From the NCBI GenBank assembly GCA_022661535.1, contig JAKULF010000006.1:1731001-1795000 (forward strand): a DNA stretch of 64,000 nucleotides, given 5' to 3'. This stretch comes from Eutypa lata. Its lineage: Eukaryota > Ascomycota > Sordariomycetes > Xylariales > Diatrypaceae. Below, piece by piece: positions 13,065 through 26,396 of this stretch. How positions within the stretch are numbered: position 1 is the stretch's first letter; every line of letters begins with the position of its first letter. Made by a program: the position numbers and the translations under genes. Under the pieces are notes generated by a model that had not been told where the DNA came from, searched no databases, and saw only the letters and a program-made list of their open reading frames with translations.

Positions 13065-14625
13065 TCACTGGATCTTCCCAACGCCCTTCAGCCTAAGATA
13101 GACGTCCGTGCCCCAGCCGTACAGACTCTGCACCGCAATGCCGCCGCCGAAGTACTCGGCGTACGCCCGACTAAGCGGCAACCCGTAACCCAACCCGGCG
13201 ATGGAGCTGGCGCCGCCGTTAGCGGCGGAGATGACGCCTAGCATGTCGTGGTTGCTACCGTCGCTCGGGAAGTCCTCTTCTTCATTGAACGTGGTAAAGC
13301 TGTAGCTCCAGATGTTGGGCAGGACCTCGGGGGCGATGCCGCCCCCGCGGTCCCGGATGCGGATCGTCACGCCCGGCGCGTTGTCGTCGAGCGGCCGGAT
13401 GGCATCGATCTTAAAAGCACCCTTATCCTCAGCGGGAGGGCCCAAGGTCACCCTCGGCGGCCCGGCGTCGGGAGGTTCAGGAGCAATCGTGATGACTATG
13501 GGCTCGCGGTTCTGGCGGTTCTCTATGGTGGCTCGGAATGCATTTTTCAGCAGCTCCGTGGCGATGTACTCGAGATGCATGGGTACGAAGGCAAAGGTCG
13601 TGTCGGGCTCGCCGTCAATGATCCAGTGGGGACGCACTCCATACTTCAGCTCGCAAATATCAGCCACGAAGCCTGCGCACGAGTCGACAATGGCGGCCGG
13701 AGAGAGAGCCGTATCAATAACACCAATGTAGCTTGGATGCTCAATGCAGGGCGTAGGGCTGGCGGACGGGTCGAAATGTTCCGCACTACTGTAATGTAGT
13801 GCTATGTGTTGCTCTGCGACAAGACGTGTGCCAATGCGTGTTCGGAGATGCGTATCGAGAAATTTGGTGACCTCGGCAGGCGATATGTACCGCCGACATT
13901 CCAAAAACCCTTTCTAGTGAATGTTAGAACACATGCTTACACAAGAGTTTATATAAGACATGCGCTTGCATGAGAGATGTGCGCAGGTATTTACGTACAG
14001 CTAGTATAGGGATCGTTTGGTCATGAGTGGCAACTAGCTCAGCTAGGACGCTGGTGAAGCGGATCTCGGCATCGAGGTTCGAGATAGTGCGGTGCTGCCA
14101 GGGTAGTAGAGTCGAGAGCGAGTGCAAGTAGTTGTTATAGATCTTGTTGATATTGGGATTCGAAACAACAATGTACGGAAGGTTCCGAAGCGCTTGGATA
14201 CGCTTTGCTAAGCGGATTGGGAGGAGTGAGAGGGTGAAGTTGGCCGAGGAATACAATGCCTCCGTGGATAGAGGCGGGCGGCCATGTCTACAAGGATTTA
14301 GTCAGATTAGCAGGGAATACAAGAGACGGCATTTGATAGGTATTGAAATTACTGAAGCTTACTTAACCAGATCAGCTAAACTCAGAGAATGCTGAGTCTT
14401 AGCAGCTAGGTTTGCAAGCTCATCATCGGTAACTACAGAAGTACTTGGTGGATGATGGGACTTCTTATGGTGGTGGTGGTGAGCAGACGTAGTAGCGGTA
14501 GCGTCGCTGTCTGGAGCATGTGATCGTGAAGAAGATAAGAACTTTGCAAAATAAGTGCTTGGGAATCTCTTGATCGAGGCATTGGGCGAAGTGAAACACC
14601 TCAATGGCCCCCTTTTGGTTATCAT
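13065..14625 (-). CDS. Mitochondrial pyruvate / branched-chain 2-oxoacid dehydrogenase kinase
   Basis: This histidine-kinase-like serine kinase phosphorylates and switches off a mitochondrial 2-oxoacid dehydrogenase E1 subunit. Minus-strand exons 14625-14363, 14287-13999 and 13913-13065 give 466 residues, a normal length for the family. The N-terminal adaptor domain carries DLVKHGRPPLS across intron 1 and LAKGFLECRRY across intron 2. The GHKL ATPase fold has the N box ELLKNAFRAT (304-313), the G1 box DRGGG (372-376) and the G2 box GLGYGLP (424-430). A basic N-terminus with a five-His run fits a mitochondrial presequence. I cannot tell which E1 it targets: fungal PDK (PKP) and BCKDK paralogues share these motifs. 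A three-codon upstream ORF (14633-14622) overlaps the start codon, suggesting translational control. Confidence 0.92.
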
Positions 14626-14633
14626 GGCGGCAT
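14622..14633 (-). promoter_or_regulatory. Minimal uORF overlapping the kinase start codon
   Basis: The string ATG CCG CCA TGA encodes Met-Pro-Pro-stop, and its TGA shares bases with the main ATG (ATGA, 14625-14622). Ribosomes that begin here would end directly on the main start codon and could reinitiate. It lies in the leader only if transcription begins upstream, which is not shown. Confidence 0.4.
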
Positions 14634-15294
14634 GGTTGTGTGGTTGAAAACGTTTGTGGAGCGGTGAAAGATGCGAAGAGGCGGAAAGATGAAGCAGGCA
14701 AAGGAAGACAGACGTATGATGTAAGTCCCCTACCTAAGCTCTAGGTACTATAGGGATGGGATGTTTGTAGTCAGTCACAGGTCACGAGAGACAGGATAAT
14801 GCAGGATCCAGGCACTTACGTAAGTCAGAATTTACTTGCTGCTTACTTACCCTGCAGTATAAAGCTTATTATACCTGTAGTGGGGTCAACATTAAATGCC
14901 GATCTAAACCGATCGACGTGCGTATATTGATTGCATACCTCCTTGTACGGATGTATTCATAGAATAAACATCGTAGACAAGATTTATAATTTCTAGTAAT
15001 AGAACACGTCTAGCATGTGTACTGGGAAAGATAAACAAATCCATTAATGTCGAAATGCACTACGTAACTACATAGTGGAAGTATTGTACCTATGTAGTAG
15101 GTAGGTCTAAGAAGCGGCTATAGCGGGCTCCTCCATGTCTCATATCACCCCACGATAAATACCCCGCCATCAGCATCACTCACTACCTCCTACGTTGCCT
15201 AAACCTTGGGATCTAGGTAAGCCTAGGCTTAGAGCACAGTATCGTTCTAAGCCCTATGGTACAGCCATGCAGTTATGTATTTCCATGACGACAT
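14634..15294. other. Intergenic, no gene seen
   Basis: This is the promoter side of the kinase gene and the 3' side of the inhibitor gene. I see only short TAGGTA/TACCTA-like motifs and no open frame worth calling. Confidence 0.55.
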
Positions 15295-15783
15295 CTATTG
15301 GATCTTCATCTCTTGGTCCAACTCGACATTCTTGACGTGTTCATGAGACTCTAAGGTGGTGATCGCATCTTGAGGGAACTCAACACTGTGATAGACAGAT
15401 AACGTTAGCAAGATACCGTAGCTAGTAATTTCGGAGCGTGGGGAACATTTGATAAGTGACTTACGAGAATCCCTTGATGAGGTTGTACTCATGACGAATC
15501 TGTCCACCTTGGTCTTGAGCATGCTTCTTTGCGGCAGATACCTGTTCGGGCGAGGCATCCGGCTTGCAGGTAACCTATTGAAAACCAAGTTTTAGCTAGA
15601 CATCCAACAGTGACAACTATCTTGATGGGAACCCGTTCTTACAATGTAGGTAGGCATCTTGGCTGATACTGAGGTATGGAATGGACGTCTAGGTGACTTC
15701 TGGGAATGTTTATGTAGTATGAGGCGTTGGTGTAGAAAGGTTCGTCTATGAGTCTGCCAAATGGAAGAGTTGAGGGGTTTCAT
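15295..15783 (-). CDS. Peptidase inhibitor I9-type small protein (proteinase B inhibitor-like)
   Basis: Exons 15783-15643, 15574-15465 and 15385-15295 give 113 residues from the upstream ATG, or 71 residues from the internal ATG at 15657 (MPTYIV). The short form matches the usual length of cytosolic Pbi2-like inhibitors, which resemble subtilisin propeptides and block vacuolar proteinase B. Seen motifs are MPTYIVTCKPDASPEQ, HEYNLIKGF and VEFPQDAITTLE, with introns of 68 and 79 bp in frame. The extra 42 residues of the long form are rich in Arg, His, Lys and Ser and end in RRPFHTSVSAK, which looks like a fungal mitochondrial presequence. Both starts are in frame on the same exon, so two products are possible. 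The gene is divergent from BMS1. Confidence 0.85.
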
Positions 15784-16606
15784 GCGAATTTAAACAAGTT
15801 GAAGTGGCATTAGCCAACAGGGAGTGAAGGTAACACTTACTTATGTGTGTGTGTTTCAAAGCTGGATCTGGGACAAGTAGTACATCATTGTATATTAACT
15901 TGCTGGAGGCCTAATGTTCGGGCTTGGTTGGCGGGATGACGTACTTGTACTCGCATACTAATCTAGGTATCCTTTAAACGCCTCCTTTCATTGGGTTCTG
16001 GGCGGACTGGACTGGGTAATGGCTAACTAGTGCTACACGCTCATCTTTAAATTGCGTCCCTACATGTGCTCGAGATGCTTGCTTACAGAGGATGCATACG
16101 TATGCATATTGTAAGTGAACTCTACTGATTTCCAATATGAGGTTGATAGTTGACAAGTTGAGTTATCGTAGCGAGAATATACTCCCGTATACATTTTCTA
16201 AGTGATCACACTTCTAAAGTTGATCACCCCCGCGCTAGCGTCAAGTAGCGGACCAATTATTCCATGCAGCTAGGGACATAGGGATCCGTAACTCTATCTC
16301 CTGCCCATTTAATGTTTGTCTTGGTGACCAAGTGGCTCTCATTCTGAGGTTTGTAGCGCAGGAGCGGAGCGGATCAGGGAAAAGGAGGATACTCAGTAGT
16401 ATAGTAAATGTAATGATATAGTCTAGCCCCACTATCCCGCATAATGCCTTATCGATAGAGAGATAAGGAGATAAGCGCATCAATCCCGAAACTTTTTTGG
16501 TCTGGAGGAGCGAACATTCGTATGCGTGCACTCGACGCTGCTATCATCAGCCTTAGAGAGGAACCAAGAGTACTTGCTTTGGTCAACACTATACGATCTC
16601 GCGATC
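15784..16606. promoter_or_regulatory. Divergent promoter region, I9 inhibitor / BMS1
   Basis: This 823 bp stretch separates the two start codons. It has no convincing open frame, and no specific binding sites could be named. Confidence 0.5.
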
Positions 16607-19600
16607 ATGGACGACCAAGCTAATAAGCCTCATCGGAAAGCTAAAGAGAAGAAGAAACATACAGGGGGTGATTATTATATTTTCTTTCCCCTTGAGAGTT
16701 ATGTTTCAATTCAACAATGACTGACAGATTGCCTAGATCGCAACCCGAAAGCTTTCGCCTTCTCAAATCCTGGAAAGCTCCAAAGAGCTGCTGCTAGATC
16801 TCACGATGTATGTGCTTAGAACTTTCGGAGCCAGACATTTCAATTTGGATTTGGTTATTGACAGATTGTTTATTACAGGTTAAAGAGAAGCGTCTACACG
16901 TCCCGCTCGCTGATAGACTTCCCGAAGAACCTCCACCTCGACTCGTGACGATCGTTGGCCCACCTGGCGTTGGAAAAACTACGCTCTTGAAGTCGCTCAT
17001 CCGTCGATATGCGAAGGAAGCTATATCAGATCCTAAAGGTCCTATTACCGTTGTTACCTCGAAAAAGCAGCGCTTAACATTCGTCGAATGCCCCAACGAG
17101 CTCGAGGCCATGGTAGACATTGCCAAGGTCGCCGATATTGTTCTTCTTATGATAGATGGTAATTATGGCTTCGAGATGGAGACTATGGAGTTCCTTAATA
17201 TCCTGGCCGCTACTGGAATGCCCGGCAACGTGTTTGGTATATTGACGCATCTCGATCTATTCCGGAAACCGCAAGCGCTCAAGGATGCAAAGAAGAGGCT
17301 GAAACACAGGTTATGGAGTGAACTTTACCAAGGCGCCCATCTCTTCTACCTTTCCGGTGTTATCAATGGCCGTTACCCGGATAGAGAAGTCCATAACTTA
17401 TCCCGCTTCCTCTCAGTCATGAAAAATCCTCGACCACTTATCTTCAGAAACTCGCACCCATATACCATCGTCGATAGCTTCCGGGATATCACACATCCAA
17501 CAAATATTGAGGAGGATGAGAAGTGCGATCGATCAGTCGTCTTGTCTGGATACTTGCGAGGCACCAATTTCTCCGCCCAGGGACAGCGCATTCACATCCC
17601 TGGGTTAGGCGATTTCACGGTTCGGGATATAGAGGCGCTACCAGATCCCTGTCCCACACCTGCAATGGAGAAAGCGAGTGGCAAGCCTAATAGAAGGAGG
17701 CTAGATGAGAAGGAGAAGAAAATATATGCCCCTATGGCAGACAGGAGTGGTCTAAAAATCGATGGCGATCATATCTGGATTACCCGAGAGAAGGGTTTTA
17801 ACTTCGACAAAGATGCAGAAGATGTGGAGCGTGGCGAGGGAGAAGAGCTCATCATTGGGCTACAGTCTGAGCGACGCTTGTTAGGACAAACAGAAGATGG
17901 AGTGCAGCTTTTCCGTGGAGCCGAAAAGGTGAAACAACTTGAAGAGGAGGACACGGGACGGAAACAGCCACGTACTGCCCGGTTTGCCGAAAGAGACGAG
18001 GGAGATGATGACGAATTTCCTGAGGACGAAGGCTTCGTTAGCGGAGAAGAGGATTTTGCTTCTGATGAGGAAGCGGAATTCAACGAAGCAAAAATGGGGA
18101 AGATGTTCCGTAAGGAGCCAGAGAAGGATGAGAAAGAGGATGATGTAGCATTTGCCGACAGCGACTCCGACTTAGGCTCATTATCAGGTGACGACCTTGG
18201 TGAAGAGGGAAGCTCCGAGGATGAATATGACGAAGAAGAAGCAGCGTTAAGGTGGAAAGATGACCTAGCAGGGAAAGCACAGCTACTTCATGGAGGTCGT
18301 CCATCTTACCGGACCGTCGATCTAGCACGTCTCATGTACGATGATTCTTTAACGGCCGATGAAGTTCTCCAGAGATGGAAGGGCGAGATAAACGCCAACG
18401 ATAAAGAAGAGGACATCGAGATCGACGACGAGGAATTTTTCAAGAAGTCTAAACAAGAGAAGGAGGGGGCCGCATCAGAAGATCGTTCGATACCTATTTA
18501 TAATTACGACGACTTGGCTGCTAAGTGGTCCTTGGATGACAATATTGAGATGCTCCGTCAGCGTTTCACAGCAGCTACCCTGAACGGGGCAAATGGCGAA
18601 ACTGACGGGTTTGGTGACGACGATGACGAAGGTGAGGATGGAGGTGAGGATGACGAGGGAGACGGCGAGTTCGAAGATCTTGAAACTGGAGATCAACACA
18701 AAGTCGAACAGGAGCAGGCAGAAAGCCTAGAGGCAGAACGTGAGAGGAATGCTCGAAGAAAAGAGGAACTCAAACTTAGGTTCGAAGAGGAGGACCGCGA
18801 AGGCTTATTTAACGACAAAGCGGCTGCGAGACGGGAAGGCGGAGATGCGGAAGAGTTTGGTGAGGATGATTGGTATGATGCCCAAAAGAGTTTACTTCAA
18901 AAGCAAGTCGACATCAACAATGCCGAGTTCGAGGCGCTTGACGACCGACAAAGAGTTGCGATCGAGGGTTTCAAGGCTGGCAAATATGCCAAGTTCGTCT
19001 TAGACGGCATACCCGCTGAATTCGTTACAAACTTCGATGGTCGAATGCCGATAATAATCGGCGGGCTGTCGGCCTTAGAGGAACGATTTGGGTATGCTCA
19101 AGTGCGCATTAAGCGGCATAGATGGCACAAGAAGATCTTGAAAACAAACGATCCGTTAATATTCTCACTCGGCTGGAGAAGATTCCAAACCCTCCCCATC
19201 TACAGTAAGTCGAAATCACATCATGAAATAACAACGACGACTATAATATGGCGTCTCATTAGCATTTAATTAACGGATCATAGGCATTTCCGATTCGCGG
19301 ACGAGGAACAGGATGCTCAAGTATACTCCTGAACATATGCATTGCTTTGGGTATGTCGTCTGTATACTCTGCTCATGGGAACTTGTTGCTAACCAACATT
19401 ATAGCACAATCTACAGTCCCTTAATCGCCCCCAATACGGGATTTTGCTGTTTTCAGACCTTCTCCTCTACGAATCCTGGTTTCCGCATAGCTGCTACGGG
19501 CACTATTCTATCTGTGGACGAATCTACAGAGATAGTGAAGAAGCTCAAGCTTACGGGTTCACCTTACAAGGTTTTCAAGAACACTGCGTTCATCAAGGAT

Positions 19601-20461
19601 ATGTTCAGTAGCTCTCTCGAGATAGCCAAGTTTGAGGGTGCCGCGATCAAAACCGTATCCGGAATTCGGTAAGGCTACTACTACTACTCTTAAAACGGGT
19701 TATCCTATTTGAGTATCAAGAAATCTACTAACACGAATTATAGCGGTCAAATAAAGCGAGCTCTATCCAAACCAGAAGGGCATTTCCGAGCTACGTTTGA
19801 GGATAAGATTTTAATGAGTGATTTGGTTTTCCTCCGTGCTTGGTAAGCTCCCACCACCCGAGGCGGATCCTACACTTACCGGGTCTGCGCCGACTTGACT
19901 ACTTGGTCAGTTGCTAATATTACATGTTACAGGTACGCCATCAAGCCGCGCCGATTCTACAACCCATGCACCAACCTCCTGGGCGGGTGGCAACCGATGC
20001 GGCTCACGGGCGAGGTGCGGCACGCGCAAGGGATCCCGACGCCGCAGGAGCGGAACAGCCAGTACCGGGCGATCGAGCGGCCGACGCGGCACTTCAACGC
20101 GCTGCGGGTGCCGCGCGCGGTGGCGGCGGCGCTGCCCTTCAAGTCGCAGATCGTGCGCGCGAAGCCACAGAAGCGGCCGACGTACATGCAGAAGCGGGCG
20201 GTAGTGCTGGGCGGGGAGGAGAAGAAGGCGCGCGCGCTGCTGCAGAAGCTGACGACGGTCCGCAAGGACGCCGTCGCGAAGCGCCGCGCCAAGAAGGACG
20301 AGAAGCGCGCCGAGTTCCGCCAAAAGATGGACAAGATGAACGAGAAGAAGGAGGCCAGGGAGAAGAGGGAGAAGCAGGAGTATTGGAGGAAGGAGGGCAG
20401 GAAGCGCAAGGGTGGGGGCGAGGATGGTGAGGGTGGGGGCGGTGGCAAGAGGAGAAGATAA
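16607..20461 (+). CDS. BMS1: Ribosome biogenesis GTPase BMS1
   Basis: Bms1 is the nucleolar GTPase of the small-subunit processome, needed for early 18S rRNA processing with Rcl1. Seven exons (16607-16667, 16737-16807, 16879-19204, 19284-19350, 19405-19668, 19744-19842, 19933-20461) give 1,138 residues, the expected length. The N-terminus has [10 protein letters not shown] and NPKAFAF; the P-loop GPPGVGKT is at residues 71-78. A long acidic Asp/Glu-rich middle is followed by the conserved C-terminal block with [32 protein letters not shown] and [12 protein letters not shown], each restored only by splicing. The tail is basic (KRRR). Four of the six introns crowd into the last 1.3 kb. The final exon is far richer in GC than exon 5: 43 of 60 bases at 20041-20100 against 25 of 60 at 19561-19620. 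Confidence 0.96.
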
Positions 20462-23400
20462 CTAGAGGATGGATTAGAATAGAATGGCGTCAATGATAGG
20501 ATCGATCTTGTTGTCATCGAAAGATCACGTTAATACCTACCAGCCTGCCTATGGTGTCCCTTTGCTGCATAAGGAGAGGGTTGGTCTCGATTCATCGTCA
20601 ATGTGTGTCTTAATCGGACAGGAAGGCTTGCCCCCACGATAATCGCGATCCCTCATCGACCCGGTATCCGAATCTACTGGATACCTAAGAAGCGTACCGA
20701 TGATCAGGTAGGCTAGCAGAGAGCATGAGCATGAGCACAACCCACACCGCTATGTTGTATGTATGTACAGGTGGCTAGCGGCAACCTTATGTCTCGTGGC
20801 AATACAATGTAGAGTAAGCAAGGGGGTGCCAAACGCAGCGGCTACCTGGTAGTGCCGGCTAACCTGCTAATTCGGGCTCGCTAGCCAGGGCGGAAGGAGA
20901 ATAAACAAACTAGGCATGTATCTATGAGTATGTTCAGACTATCTCAGCCTTGCGGCTGAGATGATACCGTACCATACCTACCAACCCCCCTTTTTTTTGA
21001 CAATTAACTAACTAGCATCAGAAACAAAATGTTTAATTATCGTAGACACGATGACGTCTAAGACTGATATCCGTGACGCTGTCAGTTGCCTTCGGTTATT
21101 CCTAACACCTGAGTGTCTGTCTCCCTAGCGGAAGGTTTAATGCAACAAGTAACTTAGTACAACAGACAGATAGATATATACGATATTCATTATGCAATGT
21201 ATAGAACGCACGGAAAGCGATATCCCGACATGAGGCTGGTTTTCCATGAGAGCGTACATTAGCCTTGCTTCCTTGGCTTTATATGGACGTAGCTAACTAC
21301 TAACCACATGATCTCGACGAGACTATATCCACCTAAGTAGATCATTTTCTACTATCCTACCTGCCTACTAGCCAAACAAGGGCTAAGATGACATCTACCT
21401 ATGCGACTCCTTTCTTTTTTTTCTCTTTCTTCTTCCTGCCATGAAAATCCCCTCAGGACAGATACCAGATCACCAGACGTTGCTGACTTGGCGCAGTGGT
21501 AACTGCAAACTGGAGAGCCGCCACGTAGCTATGCAGAAACAAGGCGTAGATCCCCCCCCCCCCCCAAAATCGACTTCGTTTCTGAGAGATCTGCTCTAAA
21601 TGAAGAAACTGACTACTTTCACCTTTGCTATATTTCTTGTAAGTTAGATATGCTTAGAAGAATACATAAGTTACTAATGAGGATTTGTAGAGTGGGGGCG
21701 AGATGAATAGGAGAAGCAGGCACGCTACATATGAGTAGACAAGGGCGATGTTGCAACACAGGAGGCTTATTTGCTTTTCACATACTATTTGTCTGTGGTA
21801 TACGGTAGACATTGTACGTGAGGGCTACCAATACAATAGTCCGTGAACATCCATCCACGTGGCGTTCATTCGATCCACCACGACGATGGATGTGTCTTGG
21901 TTTCGAAACGTACCTAGTAGACAGTGGTGTAAAGCAAGGTAAGTAGAGAAAACGGACTTCACTGCTTAATGACAACTCATGAAGTATCGTATAACTTGCA
22001 GTGGCGAAGTTTCGTACTTTCGTTTGCATCATGTAAGTTGAGAGCCTGTTTTGTCTGTGACTCCTACCCTTAGTCTGCGGTACCAGGGAAGCCGCCGTGG
22101 TATGAACCCAATATATTAATAGTATTGTACCAGTATCTACGCAAACCTGTTCTCACTACTCGATATGGAACTGACTCTAATATCTCTTCGCGGTGTTGCG
22201 TTGGGTATACTTATCAGCCCACCTACTTGGTCGTACTGACTTGTAACCGTGAATGAGGCTGGGGGGTTTACGGTGGCTTCACAAAATTCTTTTGGCTTTA
22301 CGCCATCGTTCATTCCCCGGTACTACTCTGGCTTGCAGAATGACGGCGCTTGAGAAAACCAAGAAGTCGATCCCGCAAATGCTGGATCCCGGTTCCTTCA
22401 CAAACACTAAAGTTCCCGTTCAGGATGAGGAATGTAACGCTGTTAAAGTCGTATGCATTTGCCGTGCGTTGAAAAAGAAGATCCGCGATTTGAGACATGG
22501 CTTGCTTCCTACATAATTACTATGTATGTAGGCACAGTTGCGCTGAAGAATATGCGTACATTCGTTCCTACCACGCCGAAATTTGGTATATGCCCAGGGT
22601 AGAAAAGGGGTAACGTAGCGGCCGTTGCCTCATTCAGATATTGTCAGCAGAGAGAAAAAGAATTCACGTAATTGGAACTTGCCTATTGGATGAGAATACG
22701 TAACATTTGTTCCGCATCGAAATTCTAGGCGTCTCGTTTTAATATTCGCAGGGCGTCTAGATCTTCGGTGCCAAGGGTAATAATCTTCCTCACCGATGAA
22801 AAACTTCTGTGAGATCCAGAGTAGGTTACTCTTCACCGTACCCTGACCCTCTCGTAAGGAGAGTCATGTCTCTGAAAACTGGAAAAAAATGTTTGCATAT
22901 ACGGAAGCTGAAGACAAACTTTTACTACCTGTCTATATATATAAAGTTCAGTATAAACACCCGGAGTGTGACAGCCAGCCACACTCCATGCGGTTGAGGC
23001 GCGACGGCGTCATCGCGGGCCGCGATCACGGTGGATCCGAACGACTACACTACCTTAGCTCCCCGTCTCTATGTATAGACATGTAAGTAGCTGCTCAGCT
23101 GCTAGGTAATAAGTTTATTTGTAGTTAGTTCTACCTCTCTTCAGCCGCAAAAAGATTATCGTAACAAATATGCAGTCAACATTATGCAAATTACATACTC
23201 CGGTAAATAGACCAGATTCGGGAAAAGGAAGAGAGAAAATTTCCCCTACTCTCTAATAATAAGGAGTGGTACGATTAATTAAGATGCTGCCAAGTTCCTT
23301 CAGGTCGTGCAACTGTGGCTAGATTTATTGTTACTACTGTGATGATTCTTCACATATATTGTTGATTGATTTCAGGGTGGAAGTGCATGTTCATTAAACC

Positions 23401-26396
23401 GAACGGGATATCCTTGGCCTCCCCGCCGATACCTACCTAGTTAGTTACTTGGAGCTTTGCGGCCATATTGAATCTTCATGTCTAGCCGGCCAGCAGTAGG
23501 TAATAGGAAGGCAACCAGGAGCGATCTTTCTTGACGTTATATGCCGTCCTAATAACTACTTACGTAAAAAGAAGCTTACCCATAGCTTGGATAAAACTGT
23601 CGGGATCGAAGAGCCGTGCGATCGGCTAGACTTGATGTGGCAGTTCTTTCGATATACATAGGTAGCCACCCTGGGCGTTAGTTAACGAAGAAGAATTGGT
23701 TTAAACTACCTGGGCATACATATATGCCTGACGCCAACATGCCGCTGGGCTAGTTACTTATGTTTTCGTAGCGGGGAGAAAATATGTACTTTTGGTTCTC
23801 GATCGATTAAGCCCACGGCCGGGTTTCCGTGCAAGGATCCCTATTCTATTTCTCTTCTTTGAATTGGTATGCCGGTGGGCATTTGGCAGAGGTTGGCTTG
23901 GTGGGTTGTGTCTTGATAGAATGTAGTTCGCTGCTGATACCTACCTACCTATGTATCTAAGAATACCAACTGCCTACCTACCTGAACTAGGAGAATCTGT
24001 GGTCGGACTCGCCCGTAATGCAAAAATGTTACGTGCCAAGTGGCCCCAAGGAGGAAAAAAAGAAAGTTCGTATTCTCAGGGTCGCATGTGCCTGGTCTGT
24101 CACTATTCCTGCTTGCTGCAAGGAGGGAAGTCCAGTTCCAGACGCTACTGCTGCATCCTGGTATCGCATCAGGAAGGCAAATGTGGGGCTGGTGGGGTAC
24201 TTCGTGTGTATGTGCACTAAAGTCTTCCATTCCGGTGTCATCCTCCTCACTGGATCTTTCTTCTTCTTCTTTCTTTGTTCACTAACAGGATGGTATAATA
24301 CAACATGGTGCCAACTGTAACCCTGTGTGGTTACGACGTGGATAGCAATATACTTAAATGTTTCGTCAGCACTTACCTATCCATGTACTATGTAGATGGA
24401 GGTAGTATTTTACTTCACGCACAATGTGATATTGCCTTAAGTACTATCTAGCATCTAGGGTACTTTCTGCATGGTACCTACATATTTGAATACATTGAAA
24501 AATAAAAATAAAAAGAAAATACACACGGTTGTAGTGCTATAGCCGGTAATTCGTCACACTGGCGAAATTTCTTTTCTTTTTTTCCCGCCTGCTACGAGGA
24601 ATGTGCTGGCAGCCATTAGCGCAGGGCGGTTCCGGTACGGAACTGGCTGACAAGCAAGCGCTTTTGGGACATTTTCGATGGATGGTCCTGCAATGGGGCG
24701 GCTTTCTCCTGTTAGGTATGTAGCTGTTAACATCCAACCAATCTACAAGTTTCCAACTAGCGATGATGCTAATGCGCTTCGTATGCGAGCAACATACTAC
24801 TACCATCTCATGTTCTCATGTAGGCATGTATGTATGTATGTATGTATGTGGGACAGGTGGGTAGCTCTATGTAGCAGTGAATGATCTCAAAGGCGCATCG
24901 ATATACCCCTCCACAGGCACCACATCTTGGTAAGTAATTCTATGTGCGTTAGGCCATCCATCAGGAAGAGAACCAAGAGAACCAAGAGGACCTTGCATTA
25001 AAGAAAAACCTCGGGTGCTTTTGACCGACCCTCCAGCGCCAACAGAGCAGCAGAGCACACAAATGACTACTACCTAACATCAGCCAATGGAGCCATCGTG
25101 CACCGTCTAACGTAGCAGTGTCCACATGAGGTGCCTATCTATACTGCTGTATCCTATCATGTACATGCTTGGGAGTTATATCTATCCAATGTGAAAGAGT
25201 TGTTGAGTCACGCCTAGCCTACATTTGGCAAACAGCCTTTCAAATATGGAAAAGCCGTGTGATACAAGCAAGCTATTCATATGTACTGTACTGTACCCCC
25301 TATGGAGACAACTCTACGGCACCACTATCTGCCATGGCATGTCCATTCTGTTGGCACCCGTGATCCATGTCTTATTTATACAAAAAGCCCGTCCTACCGT
25401 GGACGGCCCATCAACTTCTGCCAATTCCTATTCTTTTTTTTTTATCCAGCGCAAGTTTCCCTGCGTGTTTGTCTTTCGCTAATCCGGTTGGATCCGCCGA
25501 TCCTGTCCCCTCGTTCAGCAACGTGCTGTCCCTGTACCGGCTATATTCGACTTACCCCCCCTCATTGGCCCCTTTCGGAGCCAAGCTCAGTTATAAGCTC
25601 GTCATTCAATATATCGTCCGTTCGTTTTCGTTGCTATTAGGTAAACCGGGAATTCTAATTTGCAAACCCCTCTAAGATTCCCGATCTCTTGGATAAATAA
25701 GCTTTAAAAGATTCTCAGGGTGGCAACAGGGTCTTACTGCGAGATATATCGGGAGTGGTGGTTCCTGCAGCAAGGGTTGTCTTGATCAACCTCTCTCTAC
25801 CTACCCTCAATCGTTGTTGGGGCTGAATGTTTGTTCAGCGTTTCAATTTTTAGAAAGTAAAGTTGAAGAAAATAGAACTCTGGCGGAGTTTATCAATACC
25901 GCCGTGGGTTGGACAGCCGTGTTTGCTTCGAGTCATCGTTCGAGCCCTATTGTGGCTTGTGGCAACTGAATAATCCGGCTGGTTGATTGCGGAATCTCTT
26001 ATTGGAGCACAACGTTCTAAGCCTTCTCGTATCTGCCAGGCGAAATAATTATTGGCTACTGCGTCATAAGCCATTGTGCTAACTGATATTTACGGGAAAG
26101 TGCGTTCAGAAGCAGGTGCAGGATCGCACCTACTACTTCCCTTCGGCATCATATTTGAGAGCCTCGGACCCAACTACCTTGACCTACCTACCTAGGTGCC
26201 TCATTCCAACAATTCCTGGTAGGGTGGACAATCAACGACTTTTAGTTCAGCTTACCTACTTATCCATTCAAATCTTAACTTGGACAACAACTTGTCGCCT
26301 CTGCTCTGCAAGAGCTGTTGGAAATCATCCAAGCCTTGTGTCCCTTTTTTTTTAGTTGGGTGGTTGAATGTCCCAGTAGCCAGAAACTCCGCAACT
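20462..26396. other. 5.9 kb gene desert
   Basis: No gene can be supported. A run of 14 C lies at 21552-21565, (ATGT)n at 24826-24850, and many scattered TAGGTA/TACCTA motifs occur. The longest oddity is an 87-codon ATG frame at 22253-22516 with no family, leader or splice support. I see no terminal inverted repeats, reverse transcriptase or transposase, though a heavily mutated element could escape reading by eye. Confidence 0.5.

Noticed and set aside
19907..20517. Long open frames on both strands over the last BMS1 exon
   Set aside because: They are shadows caused by high GC and few stops; the BMS1 frame carries the conserved residues.
22253..22516. 87-codon ATG frame in the gene desert
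   Set aside because: No recognisable family, leader or splice context; this length is expected by chance.
25900..25990. GTTCGAGCC string as a tRNA
   Set aside because: Bases around the loop do not pair into a T stem, and no acceptor stem exists.
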